NCBI RefSeq assembly: GCF_001922575.1
Contig: NZ_MRCI01000001.1
Span: 2,046,001 to 2,110,000, forward strand
Direction of reading: 5' to 3'
DNA from: Neptunomonas phycophila
GTDB taxonomy: Bacteria > Pseudomonadota > Gammaproteobacteria > Pseudomonadales > Balneatricaceae
DNA: 64,000 bases
Shown: piece after piece, positions 55,346 through 64,000 of the stretch
Layout of the letters: each line of letters opens with the position of its first letter
Position numbering within the stretch: position 1 is the first letter of the stretch
Notes under the pieces: generated by a model
The model's input: only the letters and a program-made list of their open reading frames with translations
What the model was told of the DNA's origin: nothing
Databases searched by the model: none
Program-made: the position numbers and the translations under genes

Positions 55346-55445
55346 GTGTCTTCTTTTTTTCACAATATTTCTTCATCATATCCTGCTCTTATTTAGCGCA
55401 TTAGCGTACAATAAGAGCGCTTTTTTTGTCTGATATGAGAACACC

Positions 55446-56492
55446 ATGCATAATCTACAAGCTACTAGCATTCGCTATCTTGATGGTCAATTATGGGTGC
55501 TAGATCAGCATCAGCTTCCTCATCAAGAATCATGGTTGCTATGCCAGTCTGTCGACGACATGGTCAACATGATCCAGCATCTACAAGTACGTGGCGCACC
55601 ACTTATTGGAATTGCTGCCAGCTTATTACTAGGCCACCTCGCTGCATCCCAATCTTACACGTTAGAGCAATTGCGCGAAGCAGCCGAAACCTTACGAGCG
55701 GCACGGCCGACAGCCGTTAACCTGATGAACAACATGGATAGCATGCTGGCTGTTCTTCACACACAAGGTATCGAGTACTTACCTCAAGAAGCCGAGCGCT
55801 TATTTAACGAAGACGTGGCTTTGTGTAATGCTATTGCTCAACACGGCGCTCCGTTATTGGGTAACAACAGCAATGTACTTACCCACTGTAATACCGGCAG
55901 CTTAGCAACAGTGGGAGTTGGTACGGCCATTGGCGTTATTCAAGCAGCGCATGCACAGGGTAAAAACATCCATGTTTACGTCGATGAAACACGGCCCCTA
56001 CTGCAAGGTGGGCGTTTAACGACGTGGGAAATGAAAAAGCACAACATTCCTCATACGCTCATTTGTGACAACATGGCGGCATTACTCATGCGCGAGGGTA
56101 AAGTCGATGCCGTACTTGTTGGGGCTGACCGGATCGCTGCAAACGGCGACTTTGCTAACAAAGTGGGTACATACTCTTTAGCCGTTAATGCGCATTATCA
56201 TCATGTACCCTTTTACGTTGTCGCCCCTTACACTACCGTTGATACAGAGTGCCCTGACGGTAACGGCATCCCAATTGAAGAACGCGCCGCCGCCGAAGTA
56301 CAGGGTGTAAGCGGGCATTTTGGCTCGGTTAACTGGAGCCCTGAAGAAACTCCCGTATTTAACCCCGCGTTTGATGTGACACCCGCCAACTTGGTAACAG
56401 GTTGGATTTTAGATACCGGAGTTTATACGCAAAGTGATGTCGAATCCGGCGTATTAAAGGCTGCACTTCAATCTGACGGTAAAACCCTATAA
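55446..56492 (+). CDS. mtnA: Methylthioribose-1-phosphate isomerase
   Basis: 348 aa eIF2B-like aldose-ketose isomerase of methionine salvage. Conserved [16 protein letters not shown], the catalytic Cys in [12 protein letters not shown] and Asp in [16 protein letters not shown] are present. It converts the MtnK product to methylthioribulose-1-phosphate. Single gene between the stress cluster and rapA. Confidence 0.95.
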   Translation: MHNLQATSIRYLDGQLWVLDQHQLPHQESWLLCQSVDDMVNMIQHLQVRGAPLIGIAASLLLGHLAASQSYTLEQLREAAETLRAARPTAVNLMNNMDSMLAVLHTQGIEYLPQEAERLFNEDVALCNAIAQHGAPLLGNNSNVLTHCNTGSLATVGVGTAIGVIQAAHAQGKNIHVYVDETRPLLQGGRLTTWEMKKHNIPHTLICDNMAALLMREGKVDAVLVGADRIAANGDFANKVGTYSLAVNAHYHHVPFYVVAPYTTVDTECPDGNGIPIEERAAAEVQGVSGHFGSVNWSPEETPVFNPAFDVTPANLVTGWILDTGVYTQSDVESGVLKAALQSDGKTL

Positions 56493-56590
56493 GTTCATAA
56501 AGTCGTTAAAATACAGTACCGGAGTTTATCGCCTGTACTAAGCTTTAATCACTCATCCTTACCACTAGCTAAATAAAGAGAGTTGTTCAT

Positions 56591-59449
56591 TTGTCAGTTA
56601 CAGATTTCATTCCCGGACAACGTTGGATTAGCAACACCGAACCTGAACTAGGCTTGGGCTTAGTTGTATCCAATGCTGATCGTCGCGTCACCATTCAGTT
56701 CCCTGCTGCAGAAGAGGAACGCACATACGCTACTAATAACGCACCCGTTAGCCGTGTGGAATACCCTGTCGGGGATACTATCCACACACGCCACGGACAA
56801 CGCGTTATCATTACCGAGCGAATCGAAAAAAATAGTTGTTTAATTTATTTTGGACAAGATGAGGAAGGGAATGAACTCATCGTGCCAGAACTCGATTTAG
56901 AAAGTAGCGTGCAGTTTAGTCGCCCGCAAGACCGCTTATTTGCTGGGCAAGTCGACAAGCTGAGTCAGTTCCGTTTGCGCATCGACACACTCAACTACCA
57001 TCATGAACAGCAAAGTGCAGACACTTACGGCTTATCGGGTGCTCGCGTTCAGCTTTTGCCGCACCAATTCTATATTGCTCACGATATTGCTAATCGCTAC
57101 GCGCCACGAGTCCTACTAGCCGACGAAGTAGGCTTGGGTAAAACCATAGAAGCAGGTTTAGTTATCCATCAGCAGCTAATCACTGGCCGAGCTTCACGCG
57201 TATTAATCACCGTTCCTGACAGCCTAATTTATCAATGGCTAGTGGAAATGCTACGCCGCTTTAATCTGCAATTTAGCATCATGGATGAGCTGCGCTGCAC
57301 AGCGATGGAGCTGTCAGGCACAGATAACCCATTCGATAGCGCGCAATTGGTATTATGTACGCAATCAATGATTGCCAATAACCCTGAGCGTGTTAGCCAA
57401 ATGCTTGATTGCCAATGGGATATGATGATTGTCGATGAAGCGCATCATCTCATTTGGAATGAGGAAGAGCCAAGCAAACTGTATCAAGCCGTTGAGCAAT
57501 TGGCGTCTAATATTCCTAGCTTGCTGCTACTCACAGCAACACCAGAACAACTCGGCCTAGAAAGCCACTTTGCTCGCCTACGTCTGCTCGACCCTGATCG
57601 CTATAACTCGCTAGACAAGTTCCGAGATGAGCAATCACAATACGAAACTGTTAATGAGCTCGTACAGCAGCTACTAGCCGAAGACGGCATCAATAACCTT
57701 GCTACCCAACCAAGCCTACAAGCACAACTAGATGATTACTTAGGCAAGGGAGCTAGCGAAAAGCTATTAAATGAGGCCGATCAACAAGCGGCGCTTGAGC
57801 TGTGTATTAACCACTTACTTGATCGTCACGGTACCGGACGCGTGTTGTTCCGTAACACACGTGACACAGTAACAGGCTTCCCTACTCGCATACTGGTCCC
57901 GCACCCTCTTGAGATGCCGGCTCAATTAGAGTCAGCCGCCGCTGATGCCAGCATTGAAGATATCCTGCGCCCTGAGAAACTGTTAGGCGATTTTTGGTTA
58001 GACGAAGACCCGCGTGTCGCATGGCTAGATGAATGGCTCAAAGCGCACCGCCTAGAAAAAGCACTGCTTATTTGCTCAAACGCAGACACCGCACAAGCCC
58101 TTGAAGAATATATCCGCCTGCGCAAAGGTGTTCGCTCTGCCGTTTTCCACGAAAAAATGACGCTAATTAATCGTGACCGTGCCGCGGCTTACTTCGCAGA
58201 TGACGAAGATTACGCTCAAGTGCTGGTATGTTCTGAGATTGGTAGTGAAGGTCGTAACTTCCAGTTTGCTCAGCATCTGATCATGTTTGACTTGCCACTC
58301 AACCCTGACCTGCTAGAACAACGGATAGGCCGCTTGGACCGTATCGGTCAAAAGCACGACGTACAGATTCATGTACCGTTTTATGAAAATAGCGCTCAAG
58401 CCGTATTGCTGCGCTGGTTTGACGAAGGCATTAATGCGTTCCGACATACGTGCCCTGCTGGTCGTGAGTTGTTCCAGCAGTTCGAAGACATGATCACATC
58501 CCTTATTATGGATGGCGTGGATGAGGACGCTTTTGAAGAACTAATTAATGCCTCACAAAAAGCAGCAGGCGATATCATGACTCGCCTACAAGCTGGACGT
58601 GACCGTTTGTTAGAGATGAGCTCATGCCGTCCCGCCAAAGCTGAGCAGCTGCTCGAAAGTGTAGAGCTACACGAAAAACGCATGCAGTTACGTGATTTTA
58701 TGGAACGTGTCTTTGACCAATTTGGTGTCGATCAACAATCTGATGGCGCACACTCGGTTATTTTGCAGCCCACTGACCAAATGACTGAGCATCGCTTCCC
58801 AGGCTTACCGGATGACGGTTGCAAAGCGACTTACTCACGCGAGCAAGCTTTATCCCGCGAAGATATCCAGTTTATGAGCTGGGAGAACCCGATGGTCACG
58901 GGATCATTTGAAATGATCATGGGCAGTGACTTTGGCAACACCACGGTCTGTACGGTGAAACTACCACCACTGCAACCCGGCACTATATTAGTCGAAGCGA
59001 TCTTTGTACTTTACTGTGCTGCACCAAAAGCACTTAACTTACAACGCTTTCAAAATCAGGCTACGGTCCGTGTTGTAATCGATAGTAACAACAACGATCT
59101 TAGTCAGATTATTACCCCTGATCACCTGAACAAGCTGGGTGAACGTGTTAAACGTCATGTGGCGCAAAACATGATACGTTTAGGCCGGGAACAGATAGCT
59201 GGGGTTTTACAAAAAGCGGAAACTGAAGCACTAAAACAGCAACAGCCGTTAATTGATCAAGCAGTGACCAAAGCGAGCTCGATGTTAGATGAGGAAGTTG
59301 AACGCCTAGAAGCGCTGCTTGAAGTAAACCCTTCCATCAGGGAAGAAGAAGTAGCACATCTTAAAGCAAAACGGGATCAAATTCTTACGCATTTGCAGGA
59401 TGCACAATTACGTATGGATGCTATCCGTATTGCTGTCGTTAGGGAATAG
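56591..59449 (+). CDS. rapA: RNA polymerase-associated ATPase RapA
   Basis: 952 aa Swi2/Snf2 ATPase that helps recycle RNA polymerase. N-terminal tandem Tudor-like part (PGQRWISNTEPELGLG), Walker A GLGKT (181-185) and DEAH (282-285). The C-terminal helicase half has GSEGRNFQFAQHLIMFDLP and QRIGRLDRIGQKH. Start is TTG at 56591, which fits the E. coli N-terminus; no better ATG exists. Length is normal for the family (968 in E. coli). Confidence 0.96.
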   Translation: MSVTDFIPGQRWISNTEPELGLGLVVSNADRRVTIQFPAAEEERTYATNNAPVSRVEYPVGDTIHTRHGQRVIITERIEKNSCLIYFGQDEEGNELIVPELDLESSVQFSRPQDRLFAGQVDKLSQFRLRIDTLNYHHEQQSADTYGLSGARVQLLPHQFYIAHDIANRYAPRVLLADEVGLGKTIEAGLVIHQQLITGRASRVLITVPDSLIYQWLVEMLRRFNLQFSIMDELRCTAMELSGTDNPFDSAQLVLCTQSMIANNPERVSQMLDCQWDMMIVDEAHHLIWNEEEPSKLYQAVEQLASNIPSLLLLTATPEQLGLESHFARLRLLDPDRYNSLDKFRDEQSQYETVNELVQQLLAEDGINNLATQPSLQAQLDDYLGKGASEKLLNEADQQAALELCINHLLDRHGTGRVLFRNTRDTVTGFPTRILVPHPLEMPAQLESAAADASIEDILRPEKLLGDFWLDEDPRVAWLDEWLKAHRLEKALLICSNADTAQALEEYIRLRKGVRSAVFHEKMTLINRDRAAAYFADDEDYAQVLVCSEIGSEGRNFQFAQHLIMFDLPLNPDLLEQRIGRLDRIGQKHDVQIHVPFYENSAQAVLLRWFDEGINAFRHTCPAGRELFQQFEDMITSLIMDGVDEDAFEELINASQKAAGDIMTRLQAGRDRLLEMSSCRPAKAEQLLESVELHEKRMQLRDFMERVFDQFGVDQQSDGAHSVILQPTDQMTEHRFPGLPDDGCKATYSREQALSREDIQFMSWENPMVTGSFEMIMGSDFGNTTVCTVKLPPLQPGTILVEAIFVLYCAAPKALNLQRFQNQATVRVVIDSNNNDLSQIITPDHLNKLGERVKRHVAQNMIRLGREQIAGVLQKAETEALKQQQPLIDQAVTKASSMLDEEVERLEALLEVNPSIREEEVAHLKAKRDQILTHLQDAQLRMDAIRIAVVRE

Positions 59450-59508
59450 ACCTTCAAAAAGCTAACTTTAGCCCCCAACATTACTTGTTAACAGAGGCAT
59501 ACGATTTC

Positions 59509-60408
59509 ATGAGCACTAAGGATTGGGGCTTAGCCCTGTTAGTCGTATTTGCTTGGGGGATAAACTTTGTGATTATCCGCTTCGGCCTTGAGGAGTTGCC
59601 ACCGCTGCTCCTTGGGGCTTTACGCTTTGCACTGGTCGCCTTTCCCGCTATCTTTTTTGTAAAGCGCCCTGCTATCCCTTTACGGCTTTTATTGAGCTAC
59701 GGCATCACCATTAGTTTTGGTCAGTTCGCTCTGCTCTTTCTGGCGATGCATAACGGCATGCCTGCCGGTTTAGCGTCTCTTGTACTCCAATCTCAAATGC
59801 TATTTACGCTCATCTTTGCTCGATTCCTGCTTAATGAGCGTTGGCAGCTTCAGCAATTTCTAGCCATAGGTGTAGCAGGCGCTGGGCTCGCTTTACTAGC
59901 TAGCCAAACAAGCGCCGACCAAATGACTTTCGTCGGATTTATATTAACAATAGCGGCCGCCTCTTGCTGGGGAATGGGCAACATCATTAACCGCAAGATC
60001 GCTCAACTTGGCAAAATTAATCTCATGAGTTTAATTGTATGGAGCGGTTTGCTGCCCATTATTCCGTTCACAGTCGCCTCATACTTATTCGAGGGGCCAG
60101 AATTAATTGTCAGCAGCCTGACACAGGCCAGCGTTCAGTCCTTCGCCGTGGTACTGTATCTTGCCGCTATTGCTACATTGTTCGGTTACGGTAGCTGGGC
60201 GTATTTAATGCGTCATTATCCAGCGTCACAGGTGGCTCCGTTAACCATGCTAGTGCCTGTGGTGGGTTTATTAACGGCGTGGATCGTACTCGATGAAACC
60301 TTGTCAATGATCCAAGGCGCGGGGATAGCTTTGATTATGGCGGGCTTAATGATCAATACATTTGGTAGCCGCATAATAAAGCAATTAAAGGCCTTATCAG
60401 CGGCTTAG
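59509..60408 (+). CDS. eamA: EamA-family (DMT) exporter
   Basis: 299 aa with ten helices and two EamA repeats. It is close in pattern to E. coli EamA, an O-acetylserine/cysteine exporter (LLVVFAWGINFVIIRFGLEE, GMPAGLASLVLQSQ, ASQVAPLTMLVPVVGLL). ATG 59509 preferred; an in-frame TTG at 59485 is possible. Substrate inferred from similarity only. Confidence 0.82.
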   Translation: MSTKDWGLALLVVFAWGINFVIIRFGLEELPPLLLGALRFALVAFPAIFFVKRPAIPLRLLLSYGITISFGQFALLFLAMHNGMPAGLASLVLQSQMLFTLIFARFLLNERWQLQQFLAIGVAGAGLALLASQTSADQMTFVGFILTIAAASCWGMGNIINRKIAQLGKINLMSLIVWSGLLPIIPFTVASYLFEGPELIVSSLTQASVQSFAVVLYLAAIATLFGYGSWAYLMRHYPASQVAPLTMLVPVVGLLTAWIVLDETLSMIQGAGIALIMAGLMINTFGSRIIKQLKALSAA

Positions 60409-60437
60409 CCATTCGAATCAGCCTTGGATTCAGTAAA

Positions 60438-60839
60438 CTAAACAAGTGTCCACTTAGCAATCCAGGCTTCTTCCTCTTCGGATAAGTAGGCTTGCTCTAG
60501 CAACTCCTGCGCCCATGCTTCTTTTTTGGCCAGATGATTTAAAATAACCATCGCCGTTACCTTAGCCGCTGTCACCTCACTCCACATGGTTGTACCCAAG
60601 CAACGCCAGTGATTCGCATCAAGGCGCTTAGGCCGCTCAACTTGCGTTTGGCAGGTTTCACAGATCATCAAGCAGTGTTCGTAATCAGGTTCTGAAGGGA
60701 CCGGCGGAACCTCAAAAATATTCAGGGGAACCCCGCTTTGCTGACACAGTTCGCAATGAGCAGCACAACGGCGCACAAGGTCTTTACCAAACAGGGTTAA
60801 ATTAGCATGACGCTCGTGATGCTTTTCTTTACGGGACAT
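60438..60839 (-). CDS. PhnA-like zinc-ribbon protein
   Basis: 133 aa. Zinc-ribbon cysteines in CELCQQSG and CETCQTQ, followed by the PhnA-family HWRCLGTTMWSEVTAAKVTA. The name comes from the phn region, but PhnA proteins are not needed for phosphonate breakdown. It is 3 bp after mtnD, so it is probably the last gene of the mtnBCD run. Confidence 0.82.
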   Translation of the reverse strand: MSRKEKHHERHANLTLFGKDLVRRCAAHCELCQQSGVPLNIFEVPPVPSEPDYEHCLMICETCQTQVERPKRLDANHWRCLGTTMWSEVTAAKVTAMVILNHLAKKEAWAQELLEQAYLSEEEEAWIAKWTLV

Positions 60840-60842
60840 TGC

Positions 60843-61391
60843 TTATTTACCTTCAAATTTTGGAAACTGATCAGCTATCGCGTCACCTGTAAAATTGGCT
60901 ACCCACCCAGCTGGATCATTAAATAAACGGATAGCTGTAAAGTTAGGTGTAGGCCCCATGTCAAACCAATGCGTCGTCATATCAGGCACCGAAATCAAGT
61001 CATCTTTACAACACAAGACTTGATAGACTTTATCCTCAATATGTAGATAAAAGACACCTTCGCCAGCCACAAAAAACCGAACTTCGTCTTCTGAGTGCGT
61101 ATGCTCGCTCAAAAACTTTTGGCGCAACTCATCTTTTTGAGGGTGATCAGAAGTCAATGAAATGACATCAACTGTCTTATAGCCTTCGCTATCTTTGAGC
61201 TTTTGAATTTCAGCATCGTAAGCGGCCAAAATATCTTCATGGCTCATACCATCAGTAATAGGTGTCGATGCTTCCCATCGCTCAAAACGAACGCCCACAC
61301 TTGCTAATGTTTTAGCAATCTCGGCGCCATCTGTCGTATGCTGCAAAATAGTCTGCGGATTGGTATCTGGTGTTACTGTTAACGCACTCAT
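60843..61391 (-). CDS. mtnD: Acireductone dioxygenase
   Basis: 182 aa cupin dioxygenase. Metal ligands H97, H99 and E103 in HTHSEDEVRFF and H141 in MTTHWFD are all present. With Fe it yields the 2-keto acid precursor of methionine plus formate; with Ni it gives an off-pathway product. Follows mtnC by 101 bp. Confidence 0.96.
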   Translation of the reverse strand: MSALTVTPDTNPQTILQHTTDGAEIAKTLASVGVRFERWEASTPITDGMSHEDILAAYDAEIQKLKDSEGYKTVDVISLTSDHPQKDELRQKFLSEHTHSEDEVRFFVAGEGVFYLHIEDKVYQVLCCKDDLISVPDMTTHWFDMGPTPNFTAIRLFNDPAGWVANFTGDAIADQFPKFEGK

Positions 61392-61492
61392 AATTTACTC
61401 AATACTTAATTCAATACACTTATTGGCATCTAAGGATGTTGATCAAACCACTCTCTGATCTACGCTTACTTCAATAAAAAGACGACCTAAAC

Positions 61493-62170
61493 TTAGAAAT
61501 TAATCTGATCAAAAGATTGCACAACTTTATGTCGAGGGCTGTCTATCTTGTCATCGCGTTCAAGCAAACAGGTATGCATCCCCGCAGCCTTAGCGGCATC
61601 GAGCTCCTCCTGTATGTCAGACAGGAAAAGAATACTGCCAGCAGGCGTCCCCATTGCCTTAGCTATCGACTCATACGCAGACTGCTCACGTTTATGGCCA
61701 TAGTTTGTATCATAGAAGCCATCAAACAAACCGGTTAAATCACCAAAATCACTGTATTTAAACAATAATTTTTGCGCGTTTACCGACCCTGACGAAAACA
61801 CATTTAATGATAAACCCGCCTTTTTCCAGGCACTCAAGTGTTCATAGGCATCCTTGTATAGGTGCCCGGTAAAATCACCATTGGCGTACCCATCAGCCCA
61901 CATCAACCCTTGAAGCGCTTTGAGCGGAGTGATTTTTTTATCCTGATCAATCCAGCGCGTTAATACTGTAATGATAGCCGCTTGGTCAGCTTGGGGATCA
62001 TCTATTTCATCGCGTACTTGCTTCACAATGGATGCCACTTCTGGGTTATTCCACTGAGAAGCCACATAGCTAGCAAGATGCTCTCGCGCATAGGGAAATA
62101 GTACATTATGCACAAACCGTATATCAGTGGTTGTGCCTTCAAGGTCAGTCAAAATAATCGTAATAGTCAT
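61493..62170 (-). CDS. mtnC: Enolase-phosphatase E1
   Basis: 225 aa HAD enzyme with motif I LTDLEGTTTD (D9, E11), motif II NVFSSGSV and the acidic motif FLSDIQEELDAA. It enolises and dephosphorylates 2,3-diketo-5-methylthiopentyl-1-phosphate to acireductone. 27 bp after mtnB. Confidence 0.96.
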   Translation of the reverse strand: MTITIILTDLEGTTTDIRFVHNVLFPYAREHLASYVASQWNNPEVASIVKQVRDEIDDPQADQAAIITVLTRWIDQDKKITPLKALQGLMWADGYANGDFTGHLYKDAYEHLSAWKKAGLSLNVFSSGSVNAQKLLFKYSDFGDLTGLFDGFYDTNYGHKREQSAYESIAKAMGTPAGSILFLSDIQEELDAAKAAGMHTCLLERDDKIDSPRHKVVQSFDQINF

Positions 62171-62197
62171 TTTATTTCACTTTTAAACGGGTGTTAT

Positions 62198-62812
62198 TCA
62201 GCCGTCAATTTTACCTAAACGAATGAGCTCTAACTGGCAAGCAAACAAGAACTCCAAGCCTTCGAGGTGACGCCGTGCTTCGTTTATGTCTTTCCCCCAC
62301 GCATAAAGTCCATGGCCTTTAACAAGCAAACCCCACTGTAGAGGGTTTTGTGCCCATACATCATTGACAGATGCCGCTAATGCTTGCATATCCTGAGTAT
62401 TGTCAAACGCGTAGATCTTAATAAGGTCATCATGGGTCGTGTTACCGGCCAATGATTTTTGCATTTCAAAACCAGATAGGTTGACGGCATCGCCAGAAAT
62501 AACACGCGACAGTACAGTGGCCGTTACAGAGTGAGTATGCAAAACGGCCCCTATTTGCGGATCTAACGTGTATAGAGCCGTATGCAGTAGAGTCTCGGCT
62601 GACGGTTTTAGCGAGCTATCAATCGCGTTTCCATCCATATCTACTAACAAAAAGTCTTGCTCTGTGAGCGCCCCTTTATGTCGGCCTGACGCGGTGACTA
62701 ACGCCGAATGCTCATCATTGCGAATCGAAAAATTACCACCCGTCGCAGGGCACCAGCCTTGCTGATCAATCCAGCGACCTGCATCTATTAACATGCGTGC
62801 CAATTCTGACAT
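62198..62812 (-). CDS. mtnB: Methylthioribulose-1-phosphate dehydratase
   Basis: 204 aa class II aldolase-fold zinc enzyme, with CPATGGNFSIRN at the N-terminus and the zinc ligands in VLHTHSVTATVLS. Two adjacent ATGs exist; the second (62812) is better spaced from AAGG. First gene of mtnB-mtnC-mtnD-phnA-like. Confidence 0.95.
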   Translation of the reverse strand: MSELARMLIDAGRWIDQQGWCPATGGNFSIRNDEHSALVTASGRHKGALTEQDFLLVDMDGNAIDSSLKPSAETLLHTALYTLDPQIGAVLHTHSVTATVLSRVISGDAVNLSGFEMQKSLAGNTTHDDLIKIYAFDNTQDMQALAASVNDVWAQNPLQWGLLVKGHGLYAWGKDINEARRHLEGLEFLFACQLELIRLGKIDG

Positions 62813-62908
62813 CATTTACCTTATAAACTAGATATCTAAAAGACTAGTTTACGACGAAGCACTCAGGGGTTAAAGCAATACAGATAAGAAGTAACTAAAG
62901 GGGAAGTC

Positions 62909-62953
62909 GGGGCGGTAATGAACCGCCCCTACAAGGGCCGAAATGATTTCGGC
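62909..62953. repeat. Two adjacent perfect hairpins
   Basis: GGGGCGGT (62909-62916) with ACCGCCCC (62922-62929), then GCCGAAAT (62937-62944) with ATTTCGGC (62946-62953). They lie in the 319-bp space between divergent mtnB and purT; no U-run, so possibly REP-like. Confidence 0.7.
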
Positions 62954-63037
62954 TAAGCAGCCCTTACGGGCAAAGGAATCCACAATTCAATGATGTTCAA
63001 GTTCACTAATCACTTAATGCCCTCTGAAGATCTGTGT

Positions 63038-63054
63038 TTTTAGTATAACTAAAA
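63038..63054. promoter_or_regulatory. Inverted repeat upstream of purT
   Basis: TTTTAGT (63038-63044) and ACTAAAA (63048-63054) with a 3-bp spacer, 80 bp before purT. It does not match the PurR consensus; may be an operator for another regulator. Confidence 0.4.
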
Positions 63055-63133
63055 GATGAGTGATGCCAATGTCTGATTTTTCCAGTAATGTCGTATAATC
63101 CGTGAATTGATTTCATAAATAGGATTTTTCGAT

Positions 63134-64000
63134 ATGACTAGCATCGGCTCCCCTTATTCCAGCCACTCTACTCGTGTTCTTATGTGCGGCGGAGGCGAAC
63201 TAGGAAAAGAGGTCGTCATTGAGCTACAACGTCTTGGAGTAGAAGTCGTAGTTGTCGACCGGTACGCTCACGCTCCTGCGATGCAAGTCGCCCACCGAAG
63301 CCATGTCATATCGATGCTAGATGGCGAAGCGCTCAGAGAAGTAATTGAAGCTGAACAGCCTCATTATATCGTCCCTGAAATAGAAGCCATCTCGACCAAC
63401 ACCTTGGTGGATATGGAAAAAGAAGGCTATACCGTCATCCCGACAGCCAAAGCGGCTCAACTCACAATGAACCGCGAGGGCATTCGTCGCTTGGCCGCTG
63501 AGGAACTAGGACTAGCGACCTCCCCTTACCGCTTTGCAGCAACTGAAGAGGAGTACATAGCGGCAGTAAACGAAATTGGCTTACCTTGTGTTGTTAAACC
63601 CATCATGAGCTCATCAGGTAAGGGTCAAAGCACGCTAAAAACTCACGATGATATCGCCCCTGCTTGGACTTATGCCCAAGAAGGCGGACGGGCAGGCCAA
63701 GGGAAAGTTATTGTCGAAGGCTTTGTCGAATTTGATTATGAAATCACCCTTCTAACCGTTCGCCATGTTGGCGGCACTAGCTTTTGTGAGCCTATTGGGC
63801 ATGTGCAAGTCGATGGTGATTATCGACAGTCTTGGCAACCGCAGGCCATGTCAGCGGCCGCCTTAGACGCCGCCAAAGCAGCTGCCCATAAAGTCACCGA
63901 AGCGTTAGGCGGGCGTGGTATTTTTGGTGTTGAGCTATTTATTAAAGGTGATGAAGTACTCTTTAGTGAAGTATCACCGCGTCCTCACGACACTGGCCTG
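63134..64000 (+). CDS. purT: Formate-dependent phosphoribosylglycinamide formyltransferase (3' end beyond window)
   Basis: 289 codons visible. ATP-grasp enzyme adding formate to GAR in purine synthesis. The N-terminal [31 protein letters not shown], the ATP loop [11 protein letters not shown] and the metal-site [14 protein letters not shown] are characteristic. ATG at 63134; the stop lies outside the window. Confidence 0.96.
   Translation, partial: MTSIGSPYSSHSTRVLMCGGGELGKEVVIELQRLGVEVVVVDRYAHAPAMQVAHRSHVISMLDGEALREVIEAEQPHYIVPEIEAISTNTLVDMEKEGYTVIPTAKAAQLTMNREGIRRLAAEELGLATSPYRFAATEEEYIAAVNEIGLPCVVKPIMSSSGKGQSTLKTHDDIAPAWTYAQEGGRAGQGKVIVEGFVEFDYEITLLTVRHVGGTSFCEPIGHVQVDGDYRQSWQPQAMSAAALDAAKAAAHKVTEALGGRGIFGVELFIKGDEVLFSEVSPRPHDTGL

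Overview
The window looks like chromosomal DNA from a free-living, probably marine gammaproteobacterium, perhaps Oceanospirillales-like. This is inferred from gene content (RapA, PurT, DgkA, EamA, KatG, glucosylglycerate solute genes, ethanolamine and guanidine use) and moderate GC. No rRNA, tRNA or CRISPR was seen. Most genes are ordinary housekeeping, transport and scavenging genes separated by clear hairpin terminators.

Layout. 0-13 kb is a nitrogen-scavenging block. It holds a LuxR-type response regulator cut by the window edge, an assimilatory nitrate reductase (nasA) behind a sigma-54 promoter and an ANTAR-type attenuator leader, dgkA, mtnK, and a guanidine-degradation operon (two DUF1989 proteins, a biotin-dependent carboxylase, allophanate hydrolase) behind a sigma-54 promoter and a guanidine-I riboswitch. 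13-34 kb is mixed: alkA-like glycosylase, MFS and TSUP transporters, a GNAT-nitrilase fusion, a glucosylglycerate-type synthase and phosphatase pair, LysR and AraC regulators, tpm, katG, and an ankyrin lipoprotein. 34-36.5 kb encodes an exported PAP2 phosphatase joined to an autotransporter-type beta repeat, behind a PhoB-box-like tandem repeat.

About 37.2-43.7 kb is the main accessory island. It is visibly AT-richer and holds small genes, nearly all on the minus strand, separated by 60-100 bp imperfect palindromes with AAC/GTT ends. These look like integron attC sites. No integron integrase is present, so I read it as a CALIN-type cassette array. It carries parDE in reverse orientation, a LysE exporter, a DUF3592 protein, a nucleotidyltransferase-fold protein overlapped with an unknown partner, a HEPN-like plus SHOCT pair, small membrane proteins, and an internally deleted IS1182-like element inserted into an attC core.

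44-51 kb has a GH13 glucosylglycerate/sucrose phosphorylase and an ethanolamine operon (eutBC, permease, EutR-like regulator). 51.7-55.3 kb is a compact stress cluster (DUF1328, CsbD, BON, DUF2383) with two near-identical sigma-54 promoters, a palindromic upstream site and a sigma-54 activator with a degenerate receiver directly downstream: a candidate self-contained regulon. 55.4-64 kb holds mtnA, rapA, eamA, a PhnA-like protein, mtnDCB and a truncated purT. With mtnK at 4.3 kb, the window encodes most of the methionine salvage route in three separate places.
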